NCBI GenBank assembly: GCA_902491895.1
Contig: CABUJH010000002.1
Coordinates: 1 to 64,000, forward strand
Origin: an uncultured Collinsella sp.
GTDB taxonomy: Bacteria > Actinomycetota > Coriobacteriia > Coriobacteriales > Coriobacteriaceae
DNA length: 64,000 nucleotides
Direction: 5' to 3'
In this document: piece after piece, positions 27,216 to 36,524 of the stretch
How the letters are laid out: each line of letters starts with the position of its first letter
Numbering within the stretch: the stretch's first letter is position 1
Notes under the pieces: model-generated
What the model was told of the DNA's origin: nothing
The model's input: only the letters and a program-made list of their open reading frames with translations
Database searches by the model: none
Made by a program: the position numbers and the translations under genes

Positions 27216-28472
27216 CTAGGCGGACTTCTTCTTGCTGTCGGAGACCATCATGTAGACGGTGAGCACGACGGCGATGGCGGCGATCACAATGGCGCCGTAG
27301 AAGGACTGCTGGTAGGCGGCGCTGCCGGCCTCGGCGTGATACAGCACGGCGGTGATGGGCTGGCTGATCCAGGTGGAAGCGGCATAACCCAAAAACATGA
27401 TGCCGTAGTTGACGCCGATGTTGCTGGTGCCAAAGGCGCCACCGGTGAGCGGCGGGTAGATGACGAGCAGAGCGCCAAAGCTAAAGCCGAGCAGGGCGAG
27501 CGCCACAAAGAACATGCTCTGCGTAAAGCTCATCGACATGATGACGAGTGCGACGATGGTGACGACAAGGCTGATGAGCAGCGACTTATAGGCGCCGAGC
27601 TTGTCGATGATCTGGCCAAAGGACAGACGGCCGACCAGGTTGGCGCAGGTGTTGACGGAGACGACCACGCCGCCGAGGGCGACGGCCGCGGCGCTCGTGG
27701 GGTCGGCGAAGAGCTGGACGGCGGCGATGGAGGCAACCTTGCCCACGAGCAGGGTGCCCGCGGTGGCGGCAAAGGCGAAGGTGACGATGAGGACCCAGAA
27801 GCGCGGGGTCTTGACCATCTCGCCCGGGGTGAGGTCGCCGAAGGTGCCGGCATGTGCGCCACCCTTGGGGGCCTCGAAGCCCTCGGGCAGCCAGCCGGCC
27901 TCGGGGGCCTTCAGGAACAGGGCGGAGGCGGCGATTGTCACAAAGAAAATGACGCCGAGCGCCTTAAGGGCGCCAAAGATGCCCAGGCTCGGGATGAGCA
28001 GCGAGGCGAGCACCGGGGACAGCACGGCGGGGCCGGCGGTCGAAGCGGCCAGGGTGATGCCGGAGGCGAGACCCTTCTTGTCGATGAACCACTTTTGGCC
28101 GGTGGTGAGCGCCGGGTTGTAGCCCAGGCCGTTGCCGATGGCGGCGACGAGCGAGAACCACAGGTAGAACTGCCACGGCTCGGTGACGGTACCGGACATG
28201 AACCAGCCCAGGCCGTAGCACACGGCGGCGGCGATCACGACGTTGCGCGGGCCGATCTTATCGGAGATGCGGCCGGCGAAGATGCCCGTCACGGCCATGA
28301 TGGTCTGAAAGACCGGGAAGGCCCAGGTAAGAGCGCTGGACCACTCGGGGTAGACGGCGAGCAGGTTCTTGCTCACGACGGAATACAGCGCGATGGAGCT
28401 GATGAAGAACATGGTGACGCACGCGGCGGAAAGCACGACGGCGCGACCCTTGTTGGAGTTGGTGGAAGCCAT
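27216..28472 (-). CDS. MFS transporter, OFA/OxlT-like
   Basis: A 418-residue protein with twelve hydrophobic helices. The loop between helices 2 and 3 reads GRISDKIGPRNVV, the MFS A-motif, and the N-terminal arrangement (YSVVSKNLLAVYPEWSSALTWAF) resembles the oxalate:formate antiporter (OFA) family. That family moves small carboxylates and related anions. It lies between the SDR and Gfo/Idh genes on the same strand, so it probably imports their substrate. Its start is 66 bp after the SDR stop, with AAAGAG upstream. Confidence 0.85.
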   Translation of the reverse strand: MASTNSNKGRAVVLSAACVTMFFISSIALYSVVSKNLLAVYPEWSSALTWAFPVFQTIMAVTGIFAGRISDKIGPRNVVIAAAVCYGLGWFMSGTVTEPWQFYLWFSLVAAIGNGLGYNPALTTGQKWFIDKKGLASGITLAASTAGPAVLSPVLASLLIPSLGIFGALKALGVIFFVTIAASALFLKAPEAGWLPEGFEAPKGGAHAGTFGDLTPGEMVKTPRFWVLIVTFAFAATAGTLLVGKVASIAAVQLFADPTSAAAVALGGVVVSVNTCANLVGRLSFGQIIDKLGAYKSLLISLVVTIVALVIMSMSFTQSMFFVALALLGFSFGALLVIYPPLTGGAFGTSNIGVNYGIMFLGYAASTWISQPITAVLYHAEAGSAAYQQSFYGAIVIAAIAVVLTVYMMVSDSKKKSA

Positions 28473-28538
28473 TGGACTCTTTCTAATCGATACGGGGGAG
28501 GAACAGGCGTGTCTGCGGGTCCTCCCTGTCGGGTTGGT

Positions 28539-29420
28539 TTACTGGTCAGTCGGCTTGGCGACGCCGGACTCATCGGACCAGAGCTCGACACCCTTGTTCT
28601 TAAGGTAGTTGTCGGCATAGGCGCGACGGCCGCCGGGCTTGGCGGTGAGGTCGCCCATCATGTTGGAGAAGCCGCCGTCGACCTTGATGGCGTCGCCGGT
28701 GGTAAAGTCCGAGCGCCTGGACGCCAGGAACATGACGGCGTTGGCGATATCGCTGACCTCGCCGATGCGGCGCGTGGCGATTAGGCGGCTGCGGCTCTTT
28801 TCGACCTCGGGGTCGGCGTAGAAATTGGCCGACATCGGGGTCTTAACGAAGCAGGGCTCGACGCAGTTGGAGCGCACGCCGTAGGGGCCCCACTCGGCGG
28901 CCAGCATCTTGGACATCATGTTGACGCCCGCCTTGGTGGAGCTGTACACGCCCGAGAACGTCTCGGGGGAGTGGCTGGCGACGGTCGAGATGTGCACCAG
29001 GCGGCCCTGGCCGGCCTTGATCATCTCGCGACCAAAGCGCTGCGAGGTGATGAAGTAGCCGGTGAGGTTGACGTTGATGACCTCATTCCAGTCGGAGAGC
29101 GGCAGGTCCTCCATGGCGGCGAAGCGCAGGATACCGGCGGTGTTGACGAGGACGTCGACGCGACCGAAGTCGGCGATGGTGGCGTCGACGGCGGCCTGAA
29201 CCTCGGCCTCGTCGGTGGCGTTCATCTTGTAGCCCTCGGCGTGGATGCCAAACTCGGCGGCGAGGTCGGCGGCTGCGGCCTTGACCTTCTCCTCGTCCAG
29301 GTCGAGCAGGACGACGTTGGCGCCGTTGCGGGCGAACTCGCGGCAAATCTCGACGCCCATACCGCCGAGCGCGCCGGTCACGGCGCAGACATCGCCCTCG
29401 AGCTTAAGCCAATTGCTCAT
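28539..29420 (-). CDS. short-chain dehydrogenase/reductase
   Basis: A 293-residue SDR. The NAD(P) loop is VTGALGGMGVEICREFA with acidic VVLLDLDEE at the end of strand 2, which favours NAD(H). The structural motif LVNTAGI and catalytic Ser-Tyr-Lys (HISTVASHS ... YSSTKAG) are present. A ~40-residue C-terminal tail (AYADNYLKNKGVELWSDE) goes beyond the usual 250 residues. It is the first gene of the minus-strand operon and is divergent from a LysR regulator 233 bp away. The substrate is not evident; polyol, gluconate-type or hydroxysteroid activity would all fit. Confidence 0.87.
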   Translation of the reverse strand: MSNWLKLEGDVCAVTGALGGMGVEICREFARNGANVVLLDLDEEKVKAAAADLAAEFGIHAEGYKMNATDEAEVQAAVDATIADFGRVDVLVNTAGILRFAAMEDLPLSDWNEVINVNLTGYFITSQRFGREMIKAGQGRLVHISTVASHSPETFSGVYSSTKAGVNMMSKMLAAEWGPYGVRSNCVEPCFVKTPMSANFYADPEVEKSRSRLIATRRIGEVSDIANAVMFLASRRSDFTTGDAIKVDGGFSNMMGDLTAKPGGRRAYADNYLKNKGVELWSDESGVAKPTDQ

Positions 29421-29609
29421 AGGAACTTCCCTTCTTGTGCCTCCCGGTGGGTCGCTCCCATTAACCGACCCACGTGGTTTTCGCTGGTTATCGTATGCTT
29501 TGCATTTGCGCAGGTGAATTGCATATTTGTTAGAATGGCATTAACCGTAGGTTTACACCGTGCGATGCAGTTTTTTCTCAATTAAGCGCGTGACCTGCGA
29601 AAACAACCC

Positions 29610-29633
29610 CCTGTGGCATCATGTGGCCACAGG
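29610..29633. promoter_or_regulatory. possible LysR-regulator binding site
   Basis: CCTGTGG (29610-29616) and CCACAGG (29627-29633) form an inverted repeat with a 10-bp centre in the divergent SDR/LysR intergenic region, 20 bp before the regulator's start codon. The position fits autoregulation; binding is inference. Confidence 0.35.
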
Positions 29634-29653
29634 CGCGAAAACGGGAGATTGAC

Positions 29654-30532
29654 GTGTACGATCGACGACTTGAGGCTATATCGGCCGCCGCGGAGCTGGG
29701 AAGCTTCTCGCGTGCGGCGGCAAAATTGCGCGTGTCGACCCCGGCGCTCGTCAAACAGGTGTCGGGATTCGAGGCCGAGTTCGGCATCACGTTGTTCGAG
29801 CGCTCGCATTCTGGTGTTAAGGTGACGCCGGCAGGTGCTCTGCTGGTGGACGATGCACGTTCGATCATGCGGCAGTCCGAGGACGCGCTACGCCGTGCCC
29901 GACGCGCGGCGGGCGATGGCGGGGCCGTGCGTCTGGGCGTGTCGATGATGTGTCCGGGGCGCCAGACGCTGTCGATGTGGACGGGCGTACACGAGCTGGA
30001 GCCATCGTTGCGCTTCGAGATCGTGCCGGTGAGCGACCTCTATGACGAGCGCGAATCCGTCATGCGCAGCCTCGGTCGCGAGGTGGATGTGGTGCAGTCG
30101 AGTTTTTCGACCCCGCGCTGGGGTGACGTCTGCCAAAAGCTCCGCATCGTTAACGTGCCGTTTTATATCGACGTGCCACGCACGAGCCCGCTGGCGCGCA
30201 AGACACGCATTACGGTTGCCGACCTGGAGGGCATGCGCCTGCGCGTGCTCCGTCACGGCAACGACGCAATGGACAGCCTGCGCATCGACCTTCTGGCCGA
30301 CGGCGGCGTTGACGTGATCGACGTGGACAGCTTTGACTTTGCGCTCTTTAACGAGGCAGAGGAAAAGGGCGACGCGGTGCTCACCTGCGGCGCATGGTCG
30401 GGGGTGCACCCGGCCTTTGTGGGCGTGCCGTTCCTGTGCGGGCGAGAGGTGCCGGTCTTTCTGCACTACCCGCTCGAGCCCACCCTCCAAGTCCAAAAAT
30501 TCGTCAACGCCATGGCCCAACTCCTCAAGTAG
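29654..30532 (+). CDS. LysR-family transcriptional regulator
   Basis: A 292-residue regulator with the N-terminal winged helix-turn-helix (LEAISAAAELGSFSRAAAKLRVSTPALVKQ is the region) and a C-terminal periplasmic-binding-like effector domain. GTG 29654 has GGGAG eight bases upstream and starts the protein just before the HTH; ATG 29621 would add 11 residues. It is divergent from the SDR-MFS-Gfo/Idh operon, the standard arrangement for a LysR activator and its target. It converges with the GGDEF gene. Confidence 0.87.
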   Translation: MYDRRLEAISAAAELGSFSRAAAKLRVSTPALVKQVSGFEAEFGITLFERSHSGVKVTPAGALLVDDARSIMRQSEDALRRARRAAGDGGAVRLGVSMMCPGRQTLSMWTGVHELEPSLRFEIVPVSDLYDERESVMRSLGREVDVVQSSFSTPRWGDVCQKLRIVNVPFYIDVPRTSPLARKTRITVADLEGMRLRVLRHGNDAMDSLRIDLLADGGVDVIDVDSFDFALFNEAEEKGDAVLTCGAWSGVHPAFVGVPFLCGREVPVFLHYPLEPTLQVQKFVNAMAQLLK

Positions 30533-30575
30533 CCAAAAGAGTCCCGTCCCAAATTAGCTACCCTTTGCTACGGGT

Positions 30576-31667
30576 TTAGCGGTCCTCGCGTTGCGGCCCG
30601 GCTGCCTCGGCTGTCTTTACGCGGTTCTTGTCGATGTACATGTTTTTGTCGGCCTGGGAAAAGAGCTCGCGCATCGTAGGCGGTTCATCAAAATCACTGG
30701 AAAGCGCATAGCCCACCGCATAGCTGATAGGCATGTCGGGATGAGTCTCGGAATACTCGTTCACGTTCGCGCGAACCCGAGCGAGACAGGACTCCACGGC
30801 AGCTCGATCGGTATCTCGCAGCACCGCGATAAACTCATCGCCGCCGTCGCGGCCCACAAAGCAGGTCTCCGACGCCACGCGCCCCAGCTGCTGGGCAAAA
30901 GAACGGATGTATTCGTCGCCCTTCTCGTGGCCGAAGCTGTTATTGACCGTATGCAGATTGTTAAGGTCGAAGACGCACACCGCAACGGGCGCCTCCGCGG
31001 AGACAGGTTGCTCCTGCCCCAAGACCTCCTCGCACTTGTTCTTGTTGGGCAGTCCTGTGGCTTCGTCGAGATAGACTTTGTTCTGCAGTTCGCGATTGAG
31101 CGCGGCGGTGCGCACCGCGCGAACGAGTTCGACCGCAAAGGTCGCCACCAAGCCCACGATGTCGATGATCACCAAGCCCTCGAGATAGTTGAGCGCCGAC
31201 GCCTTCTCCTGAGAGTAGTCCTCTGCGAGTCGCGTAGCATCGTCGCAAATGCCAAAGAATTCCTCGCTCATGGAAATGATGTCGGTGTTCTCGTAGCCGA
31301 CTTCGCGCACACGGATGATCTCGGTGCAAAGCTCATCAAAATAATTTGCAAGCTCGGTCATTTTTGCCTGATACTCATCGTCGTCGAGACGGACGAGGTT
31401 GAGGTCGTCACTTCCGTAACGCAAACCGTTGATGTATGAATCCACGGCTTTGAGCAGGTCATCTTGAGGCTGGCCCGCATCCTCGAGCTTAACGATTCGC
31501 TGCGTGGTACCGCGCACCAGACCGGCGTAGTTGACCACACGCGCCGTGCCCTGGATATCGGAGACGAGCAGCATAACATTGATGAAGAAGAAGATGAGAA
31601 CTGCCGTGAGCACCATCATGAGCAGGCGCACCGCCTGGCCGGCCTTCTTGGCGACAGAAGTATTCAC
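30576..31667 (-). CDS. membrane GGDEF protein (putative diguanylate cyclase)
   Basis: A 363-residue protein. A hydrophobic helix lies near residues 13-35 and another near 157-180, with a ~115-residue extracytoplasmic helical sensor region between. The C-terminal GGDEF domain begins around LDEATGLPNKNKCEE and carries an intact active site, RDGGDEF. The product-inhibition I-site (RxxD five residues ahead of GGDEF) is absent; that stretch reads ETCF. It probably makes c-di-GMP in response to an extracellular cue. No EAL or PilZ gene is seen in the window. It is monocistronic on the minus strand. Confidence 0.85.
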   Translation of the reverse strand: MNTSVAKKAGQAVRLLMMVLTAVLIFFFINVMLLVSDIQGTARVVNYAGLVRGTTQRIVKLEDAGQPQDDLLKAVDSYINGLRYGSDDLNLVRLDDDEYQAKMTELANYFDELCTEIIRVREVGYENTDIISMSEEFFGICDDATRLAEDYSQEKASALNYLEGLVIIDIVGLVATFAVELVRAVRTAALNRELQNKVYLDEATGLPNKNKCEEVLGQEQPVSAEAPVAVCVFDLNNLHTVNNSFGHEKGDEYIRSFAQQLGRVASETCFVGRDGGDEFIAVLRDTDRAAVESCLARVRANVNEYSETHPDMPISYAVGYALSSDFDEPPTMRELFSQADKNMYIDKNRVKTAEAAGPQREDR

Positions 31668-31855
31668 AAGTTCACTCCCCTAAATGACAAAAGAACAGGT
31701 AGCACGCAGTGTGCTGAAATTCATGGGTGGTTAACTCTACCATATGGGCCAGCAGCCTCAAACTGCAGCAGACGCTCGTCCAAATTGGCGTGACGCTTGC
31801 CTTGTTGTTCTTGACCTGGCCGCGCTATCGGACATGCTTCTGGTCTTGGATCACC

Positions 31856-32030
31856 ATGGGAAAGCTCATCCCGTTTTGTGCGTCTAGAGTGGGATGCGGC
31901 TTCCCAAAGGTGCCGTTAGGGGAAATCACATCCCGGTTTACCCCCTTGAAATGGGATGCCGTTTCCCGGAGGGGGTCCAGCGGGAAACGGCATCCCATTT
32001 TGGGCCCGAAAAGTGGGATACGGTTTCCGG
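31856..32030. repeat. array 3 of the 62-bp palindromic repeat (3 units)
   Basis: GGGA starts at 31891, 31953 and 32015, exactly 62 bp apart, preceded by a half unit at 31856-31872. Stem and loop layout match arrays 1 and 2 and the orientation is the same. It lies in the 530-bp gap between the GGDEF gene and the ABC pair and ends next to the ABC operon's terminator. I see no gene in the gap. Confidence 0.85.
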
Positions 32031-32040
32031 CCGGCATGAA

Positions 32041-32076
32041 AAAGCCTCCGCAGCTCGTGTGTGCTGCGGAGGCTTT
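32041..32076 (-). terminator. strong intrinsic terminator of the MarR-ABC operon
   Basis: AAAGCCTCCGCAGC (32041-32054) and GCTGCGGAGGCTTT (32063-32076) are perfect complements. On the minus strand a T-rich run follows, about 125 bp after the last ABC gene. It could work in both directions. Confidence 0.8.
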
Positions 32077-32200
32077 ATTCGTTGCGGCGCATTGTGTTTG
32101 GGTCGCTGAGATGAGTCGATTTGCCCCGAAAGAGGAGGGCATTGACCTTAGGGTCATGCCCGACGAATGAGCGGCAAATCGGCCGTCTCGGCGGGCCGAA

Positions 32201-34120
32201 CTACTCCAGCTCAAACGCTCCGGTATAGAGCTGGTAGTAATACCCGCGCTTGGCGATCAGCTCGTCGTGGTTGCCGCGCTCGATGATGCGGCCGTGGTCC
32301 AGGCAGATGATCGCATCGGAGTTGCGCACGGTGGAGAGACGGTGCGCGATGACAAACGTCGTGCGACCCTCCATGAGCTTGTCCATGCCTGCCTGCACGA
32401 TGGCCTCGGTGCGGGTGTCGATGGAGCTCGTGGCCTCGTCCAGAATCATTGCCGGCGGATCGGCGACGGCGGCGCGTGCGATCGAAATCAGCTGGCGCTG
32501 GCCCTGCGACAGCTGCGCGCCGTTGCCGGTGAGCATGGTGTCGTAGCCGTCGGGCAGGCGGGTGATAAAGTCGTCAGCGCCCGCGAGCTTGGCAGCCGCG
32601 ATGCACTCCTCGTCGGTGGCATCCAGGTTGCCGTAGCGGATGTTATCCATCACGGTGCCGGTGAACAGGTTCACGTCCTGCAACACGACGCCCAGCGAGC
32701 GGCGCAGATCGGCCTTGCGGATCTTGTTGACGTTGATGCCGTCGTAGCGGATCTTGCCATCGGCGATGTCATAGAAGCGGTTGATGAGGTTGGTGATGGT
32801 CGTCTTGCCGGCACCGGTGGCACCGACAAACGCGACCTTCTGGCCCGGCTTGGCAAACACGGACACGCCGTGCAGCACCTCATGGTCGGGTGTGTATCCA
32901 AAGTCCACGTTGTCCATGACCAGGTCGCCGCGCAGCGGTACGTACTCGATCTCGCCGGTTGCGCGGTGCGGATGCTTCCACGCCCACATGCCGGTGTGGT
33001 GGTCGGCTTCCTCAAGCTGCCAGGTATCGGGGTTCACCTGCGCGTTGACGAGCGTCACGTAGCCTTCGTCGGTCTCGGGCTTCTCGTCGATGAGCTCAAA
33101 GATACGGTCGGCGCCGGCGAGGCCCATGACCACGGCGTTGATCTGCTGCGAGATCTGGCCGATCTGTCCGCAGAACTGCTTGGTCATGTTGAGGAACGGC
33201 ACTACGACGGCGATGGACAGCGTCATGCCCGAGATGCTCAGGTTGGGCACGCCCAGCGCCAGGAAAATGCCGCCTGCCAGTGCGACCAGTACGTAGAGCA
33301 GGTTGCCCAGGTTCATAAGGATGGGCATGAGGATGTTGGCGTACATGTTGGCTTTCTGTGAGACCTCGAAGAGCTTTTCGTTGCGCTCGTCAAAATCGGC
33401 CTCGGCGGCAGACTCGTGGCAGAATGCCTTGACGACCTTCTGGCCGTTCATGACTTCCTCGATATGGCCCTCGACCACGCCGAGCTCGGTCTGCTGCGCA
33501 ATGAAGAAGCGCGCGGAGTTGGAGCCGAGCAGCTTGGTCATAAAGGTCATAAAGGCGACGCCGGCCACAATGACCAGGCACATCCACACGCTGTAGTACA
33601 GCATGATAAAGAACACCGTGACGATGACGATGGTCGTCATGAGCAGGTTGGGCAGCGACTGACTGATCATCTGGCGCAGCGTGTCGATGTCGTTGGTGTA
33701 GTGGCTCATGATGTCGCCGCGCTGGTGCGTGTCGAAGTAGCGAATTGGCAGGTCCTGCATGCGGTTGAACATCTTCTCGCGCAGCTTCTCGAGCGAGCCC
33801 TGCGTGACGATGGCCATGGCGCGGTTCCAGAACAGCGAGGACAGGATGCCGACGCCGTAGATGCAGGCGAGGGTGGTCACGAGCTGTGCGATCTTGGGCT
33901 GTGCGGCTTCCCAATCGCCCGACTGCCACGATTCGCTAATAATCTGCAGAGCGCTCTGAAGGAAGGTCGCGCCGATGGAGTTGATGATGGCGCAGAGTAC
34001 CACGCCGACGACGACGAGGGGCAAAAGCACGGGGTAGAAGCCAAAGAGCGTCTTGATGAGGCGCGACATGGTGCCACCCTTGCGGTTGAGCGCGCGCTCA
34101 GCGGTCGTTGCCTTACTCAT
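32201..34120 (-). CDS. ABC exporter half-transporter, consensus-site subunit
   Basis: A 639-residue ABC half-transporter with six membrane helices and an ATPase: Walker A GATGAGKTT, signature LSQGQRQLI, Walker B MILDEATSSID with the catalytic Glu. Between the membrane and ATPase domains is an insert (PDTWQLEEADHHTGMWAWKH) seen in some coriobacterial and firmicute exporters. Its start overlaps the end of the upstream partner gene by 8 bp. It is the last gene of a MarR-ABC-ABC operon, an arrangement common for drug or antimicrobial-peptide efflux. Confidence 0.9.
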   Translation of the reverse strand: MSKATTAERALNRKGGTMSRLIKTLFGFYPVLLPLVVVGVVLCAIINSIGATFLQSALQIISESWQSGDWEAAQPKIAQLVTTLACIYGVGILSSLFWNRAMAIVTQGSLEKLREKMFNRMQDLPIRYFDTHQRGDIMSHYTNDIDTLRQMISQSLPNLLMTTIVIVTVFFIMLYYSVWMCLVIVAGVAFMTFMTKLLGSNSARFFIAQQTELGVVEGHIEEVMNGQKVVKAFCHESAAEADFDERNEKLFEVSQKANMYANILMPILMNLGNLLYVLVALAGGIFLALGVPNLSISGMTLSIAVVVPFLNMTKQFCGQIGQISQQINAVVMGLAGADRIFELIDEKPETDEGYVTLVNAQVNPDTWQLEEADHHTGMWAWKHPHRATGEIEYVPLRGDLVMDNVDFGYTPDHEVLHGVSVFAKPGQKVAFVGATGAGKTTITNLINRFYDIADGKIRYDGINVNKIRKADLRRSLGVVLQDVNLFTGTVMDNIRYGNLDATDEECIAAAKLAGADDFITRLPDGYDTMLTGNGAQLSQGQRQLISIARAAVADPPAMILDEATSSIDTRTEAIVQAGMDKLMEGRTTFVIAHRLSTVRNSDAIICLDHGRIIERGNHDELIAKRGYYYQLYTGAFELE

Positions 34121-35927
34121 GTGCCTCGCCTCCTTCCTGGGTCTGAGCTTGCGTTACGGATGCCTCGGTGTCGGCCTCGACGGCCCCTTCGCCCTCGGCA
34201 GACATCTTGTTTTGCGAGGTAAAAGTCTCGCGGTAGATCTCGCTCGTCTTAAGCAGCTCGTCGTGGTTACCGATCTGCGCGATGCGGCCGCCCTCCATGA
34301 CGATGATGCGGTCTGCGTCCTGCACGGAGCTGATGCGCTGGGCGATGATGAGCTTGGTCGTGTTGGGCAGATAGCTTGCCAACCCTGCGCGAATCTTGGC
34401 GTCGGTCTTGGTGTCGACGGCGCTGGTGGAGTCGTCCAGGATCAAGATCTTGGGGCGACGCAGCAGGGCGCGCGCAATGCACAGGCGCTGCTTCTGACCG
34501 CCGGAAACATTGGAGCCGCCCTGTTCGATCCAGGTGCCATAGCCCTTGGGGAAGCCATCGACAAACTCATCGGCGCAGGCCAGATGTGCCGCCTCGCGGA
34601 CTTCCTCGTCGGTGGCGTTCGGGTCGCCCCAGCGCAGGTTTTCGGCAATGGTGCCGCTAAACAGTACGTTTTTCTGCAGCACCATGGCCACCTGGTGGCG
34701 CAGGGCGTCCAAGTCGTAGTCGCGCACGTCCATGCCGCCCACGCGCACGGTGCCCTCGGTGGCGTCGTACAGGCGGGCGATGAGGTTAACGAGCGTGGAC
34801 TTGGCCGAGCCGGTACCGCCGATGATGCCGATGGTTTCGCCGCTCTTAATGTGCAGGTCGATATCGTCGAGCGCCTGGCGCTTTGCATGCGCGGAATACT
34901 TAAAGCTCACGTGGTCAAAGTCGATGGAACCGTCGGCAACCTCGAGCACGGGCTCGGCGGGATCGGCGATCGTGGGCTCGGCGGCCAGCACCTCGGTAAT
35001 GCGGTGCGCCGATTCGTCGGCCATGGTCACCATGACAAAGATCATCGACAGCTGCATCAGGCTCATGAGGATCGCGAAGCCATAGGTAAAGATCGAGGAG
35101 AGCTGGCCCACGTCGAACAGCGTGCCCTGGCTCGTGATGATGAGCTTGGATCCCAGGTAGATGATGACGACAAACGCGCCGTTGACGCAGATGTTCATCA
35201 TGGGGTTGTTAAAGGCGAGCAGCTTCTCGGCGCGGGTGAAGTCCATCTGGACGTCGCGTGCGGCGGTCGCGAATTTCTCCTTCTCAAAGTCTTCGCGCAC
35301 GTAGCTCTTAACCACGCGCATGCCGGTGACGTTTTCCTCGACGGACTCGTTAAGGGCATCGTACTTGTGGAACACGCGCGAGAAGATGGGGCGCACCTTA
35401 AAGATGATAAAGAACAGCCCAAAGCCCAGCAGCGGAATGATGACCAGGTAGACCATGGCAACGCTGCCGCCCATGATAAACGCCATGGTAAAGGCGAAGA
35501 TCAATACCAGCGGCGCGCGCACGGCGATACGGATGATCATCATAAAGGCCTGCTGCACGTTGTTGATATCGGTGGTCAGGCGCGTGACGAGCGAGGAGCT
35601 CGAGAACTCATCGATGTTGGCAAAGCTGAACGTCTGGATCTTGTAGAACAGGTCGTGACGCAGGTTCTTGGCGAAGCCGCAGCTCGCATGGCTGCAGGTG
35701 ACGCCGGCGGCGGCACCAAAAGCAAGCGACGTCAGCGCGATGAGCACCAAAAAGCCTGCGGTGGGAAGCATCTCGGCTACGGTGGCACCGTCTTTGATGG
35801 CGTCGATCAGGTTGGCGGTGATAAATGGAATCAGCACCTCGCAGAGCACCTCGCCAAGCACGAGCAATGGCGTGGCAACAGCGACTTTCATATAGTCGCG
35901 GATGCTGCCCATAAGGGTTTTAATCAT
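34113..35927 (-). CDS. ABC exporter half-transporter, degenerate-site subunit
   Basis: A 604-residue partner of the downstream gene. Walker A is GGTGSAKST (Ala in place of the usual Gly before Lys), signature VSGGQKQRL, and the Walker B end reads LILDDSTSAVD, with Asp at the catalytic Glu position. This gives the same asymmetric pair as at the left edge of the window. It overlaps the MarR gene by 8 bp upstream and its partner by 8 bp downstream, so all three are translationally coupled. The tail after the ATPase is acidic and Glu/Thr-rich. Confidence 0.9.
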   Translation of the reverse strand: MIKTLMGSIRDYMKVAVATPLLVLGEVLCEVLIPFITANLIDAIKDGATVAEMLPTAGFLVLIALTSLAFGAAAGVTCSHASCGFAKNLRHDLFYKIQTFSFANIDEFSSSSLVTRLTTDINNVQQAFMMIIRIAVRAPLVLIFAFTMAFIMGGSVAMVYLVIIPLLGFGLFFIIFKVRPIFSRVFHKYDALNESVEENVTGMRVVKSYVREDFEKEKFATAARDVQMDFTRAEKLLAFNNPMMNICVNGAFVVIIYLGSKLIITSQGTLFDVGQLSSIFTYGFAILMSLMQLSMIFVMVTMADESAHRITEVLAAEPTIADPAEPVLEVADGSIDFDHVSFKYSAHAKRQALDDIDLHIKSGETIGIIGGTGSAKSTLVNLIARLYDATEGTVRVGGMDVRDYDLDALRHQVAMVLQKNVLFSGTIAENLRWGDPNATDEEVREAAHLACADEFVDGFPKGYGTWIEQGGSNVSGGQKQRLCIARALLRRPKILILDDSTSAVDTKTDAKIRAGLASYLPNTTKLIIAQRISSVQDADRIIVMEGGRIAQIGNHDELLKTSEIYRETFTSQNKMSAEGEGAVEADTEASVTQAQTQEGGEAHE

Positions 35928-36423
35928 CCAGTTCCTCCCAGGTTACACGGATTTTCTCGAGCATTTCGGCGAGCTGCTCGCGCTCGTCGTGAGTGAGGGC
36001 ACTAAAGGCCCGTTCTCTAAAGCGGATGCGGGCCGCCTGGTCGATGTGGGCGTTTTCCCGGCCGGTTTCGGTCAGGCGAATGGTGAGTTGCCGTCGATCC
36101 TTGGGGTTACGGCTGCGCTCGATGAGGCCGTTGACCTCGAGCTTGGACAAGATCTCGGAAAGCGACCCCGGCTTGAGGTCAAAGTGCATGCCGAGTTCCT
36201 GCTGAGACATCTCGCCGCCGGGCTGCTTGGCCAGCAGGCAGATGATGGGCGCCTTGCCGGACACGCCTCCGCCATGAAAATGCATGTAATGGCCGCAAAA
36301 GCCTAGGCCGCTCAGGATGCGCTTGGCGAGTTTGTCTTCGGCGCTGACCGCTTCGGGTATGTCTACCGGTTGCGACGGGTCGCCGCCGGGTTCATGCGGA
36401 TAGGCGAGTGGTTCAACACACAT
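35920..36423 (-). CDS. MarR-family transcriptional regulator
   Basis: A 167-residue winged-helix regulator. The recognition region reads MSQQELGMHFDLKPGSLSEILSKLEVNGLIERSRNPKDRRQ, here cited only for its core LKPGSLSEILSKLE and the wing RNPKDRRQLTIRLT. An unusual Gly/His-rich stretch (GFCGHYMHFHGGGVSGK) precedes it and could bind metal or a ligand. It is the first gene of an operon with the two ABC exporter genes it probably controls. A palindrome just upstream is a good operator candidate. Confidence 0.88.
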   Translation of the reverse strand: MCVEPLAYPHEPGGDPSQPVDIPEAVSAEDKLAKRILSGLGFCGHYMHFHGGGVSGKAPIICLLAKQPGGEMSQQELGMHFDLKPGSLSEILSKLEVNGLIERSRNPKDRRQLTIRLTETGRENAHIDQAARIRFRERAFSALTHDEREQLAEMLEKIRVTWEELDD

Positions 36424-36444
36424 ATCTAAGCTTCGCTCCTTTCT

Positions 36445-36480
36445 TTAGTTAGGTAGTGGAATTGTTTTGTGCCTAACTAA
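36445..36480. promoter_or_regulatory. candidate MarR operator
   Basis: TTAGTTAGG (36445-36453) and CCTAACTAA (36472-36480) are exact complements, 18 bp apart, 22 bp upstream of the MarR start codon. The spacing would place a dimer, or two dimers, over the operon promoter. Function is inference. Confidence 0.55.
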
Positions 36481-36524
36481 TTTAGGAGCGTGAGAAATCA
36501 ATGTCAAGGTACCAAACTTATTAA

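Noticed and set aside
25605..28784. 1,059-codon plus-strand frame across tex, Gfo/Idh and MFS genes
   Set aside because: It runs antisense to well-supported genes and has Gly/Asp/His-rich low-complexity composition.
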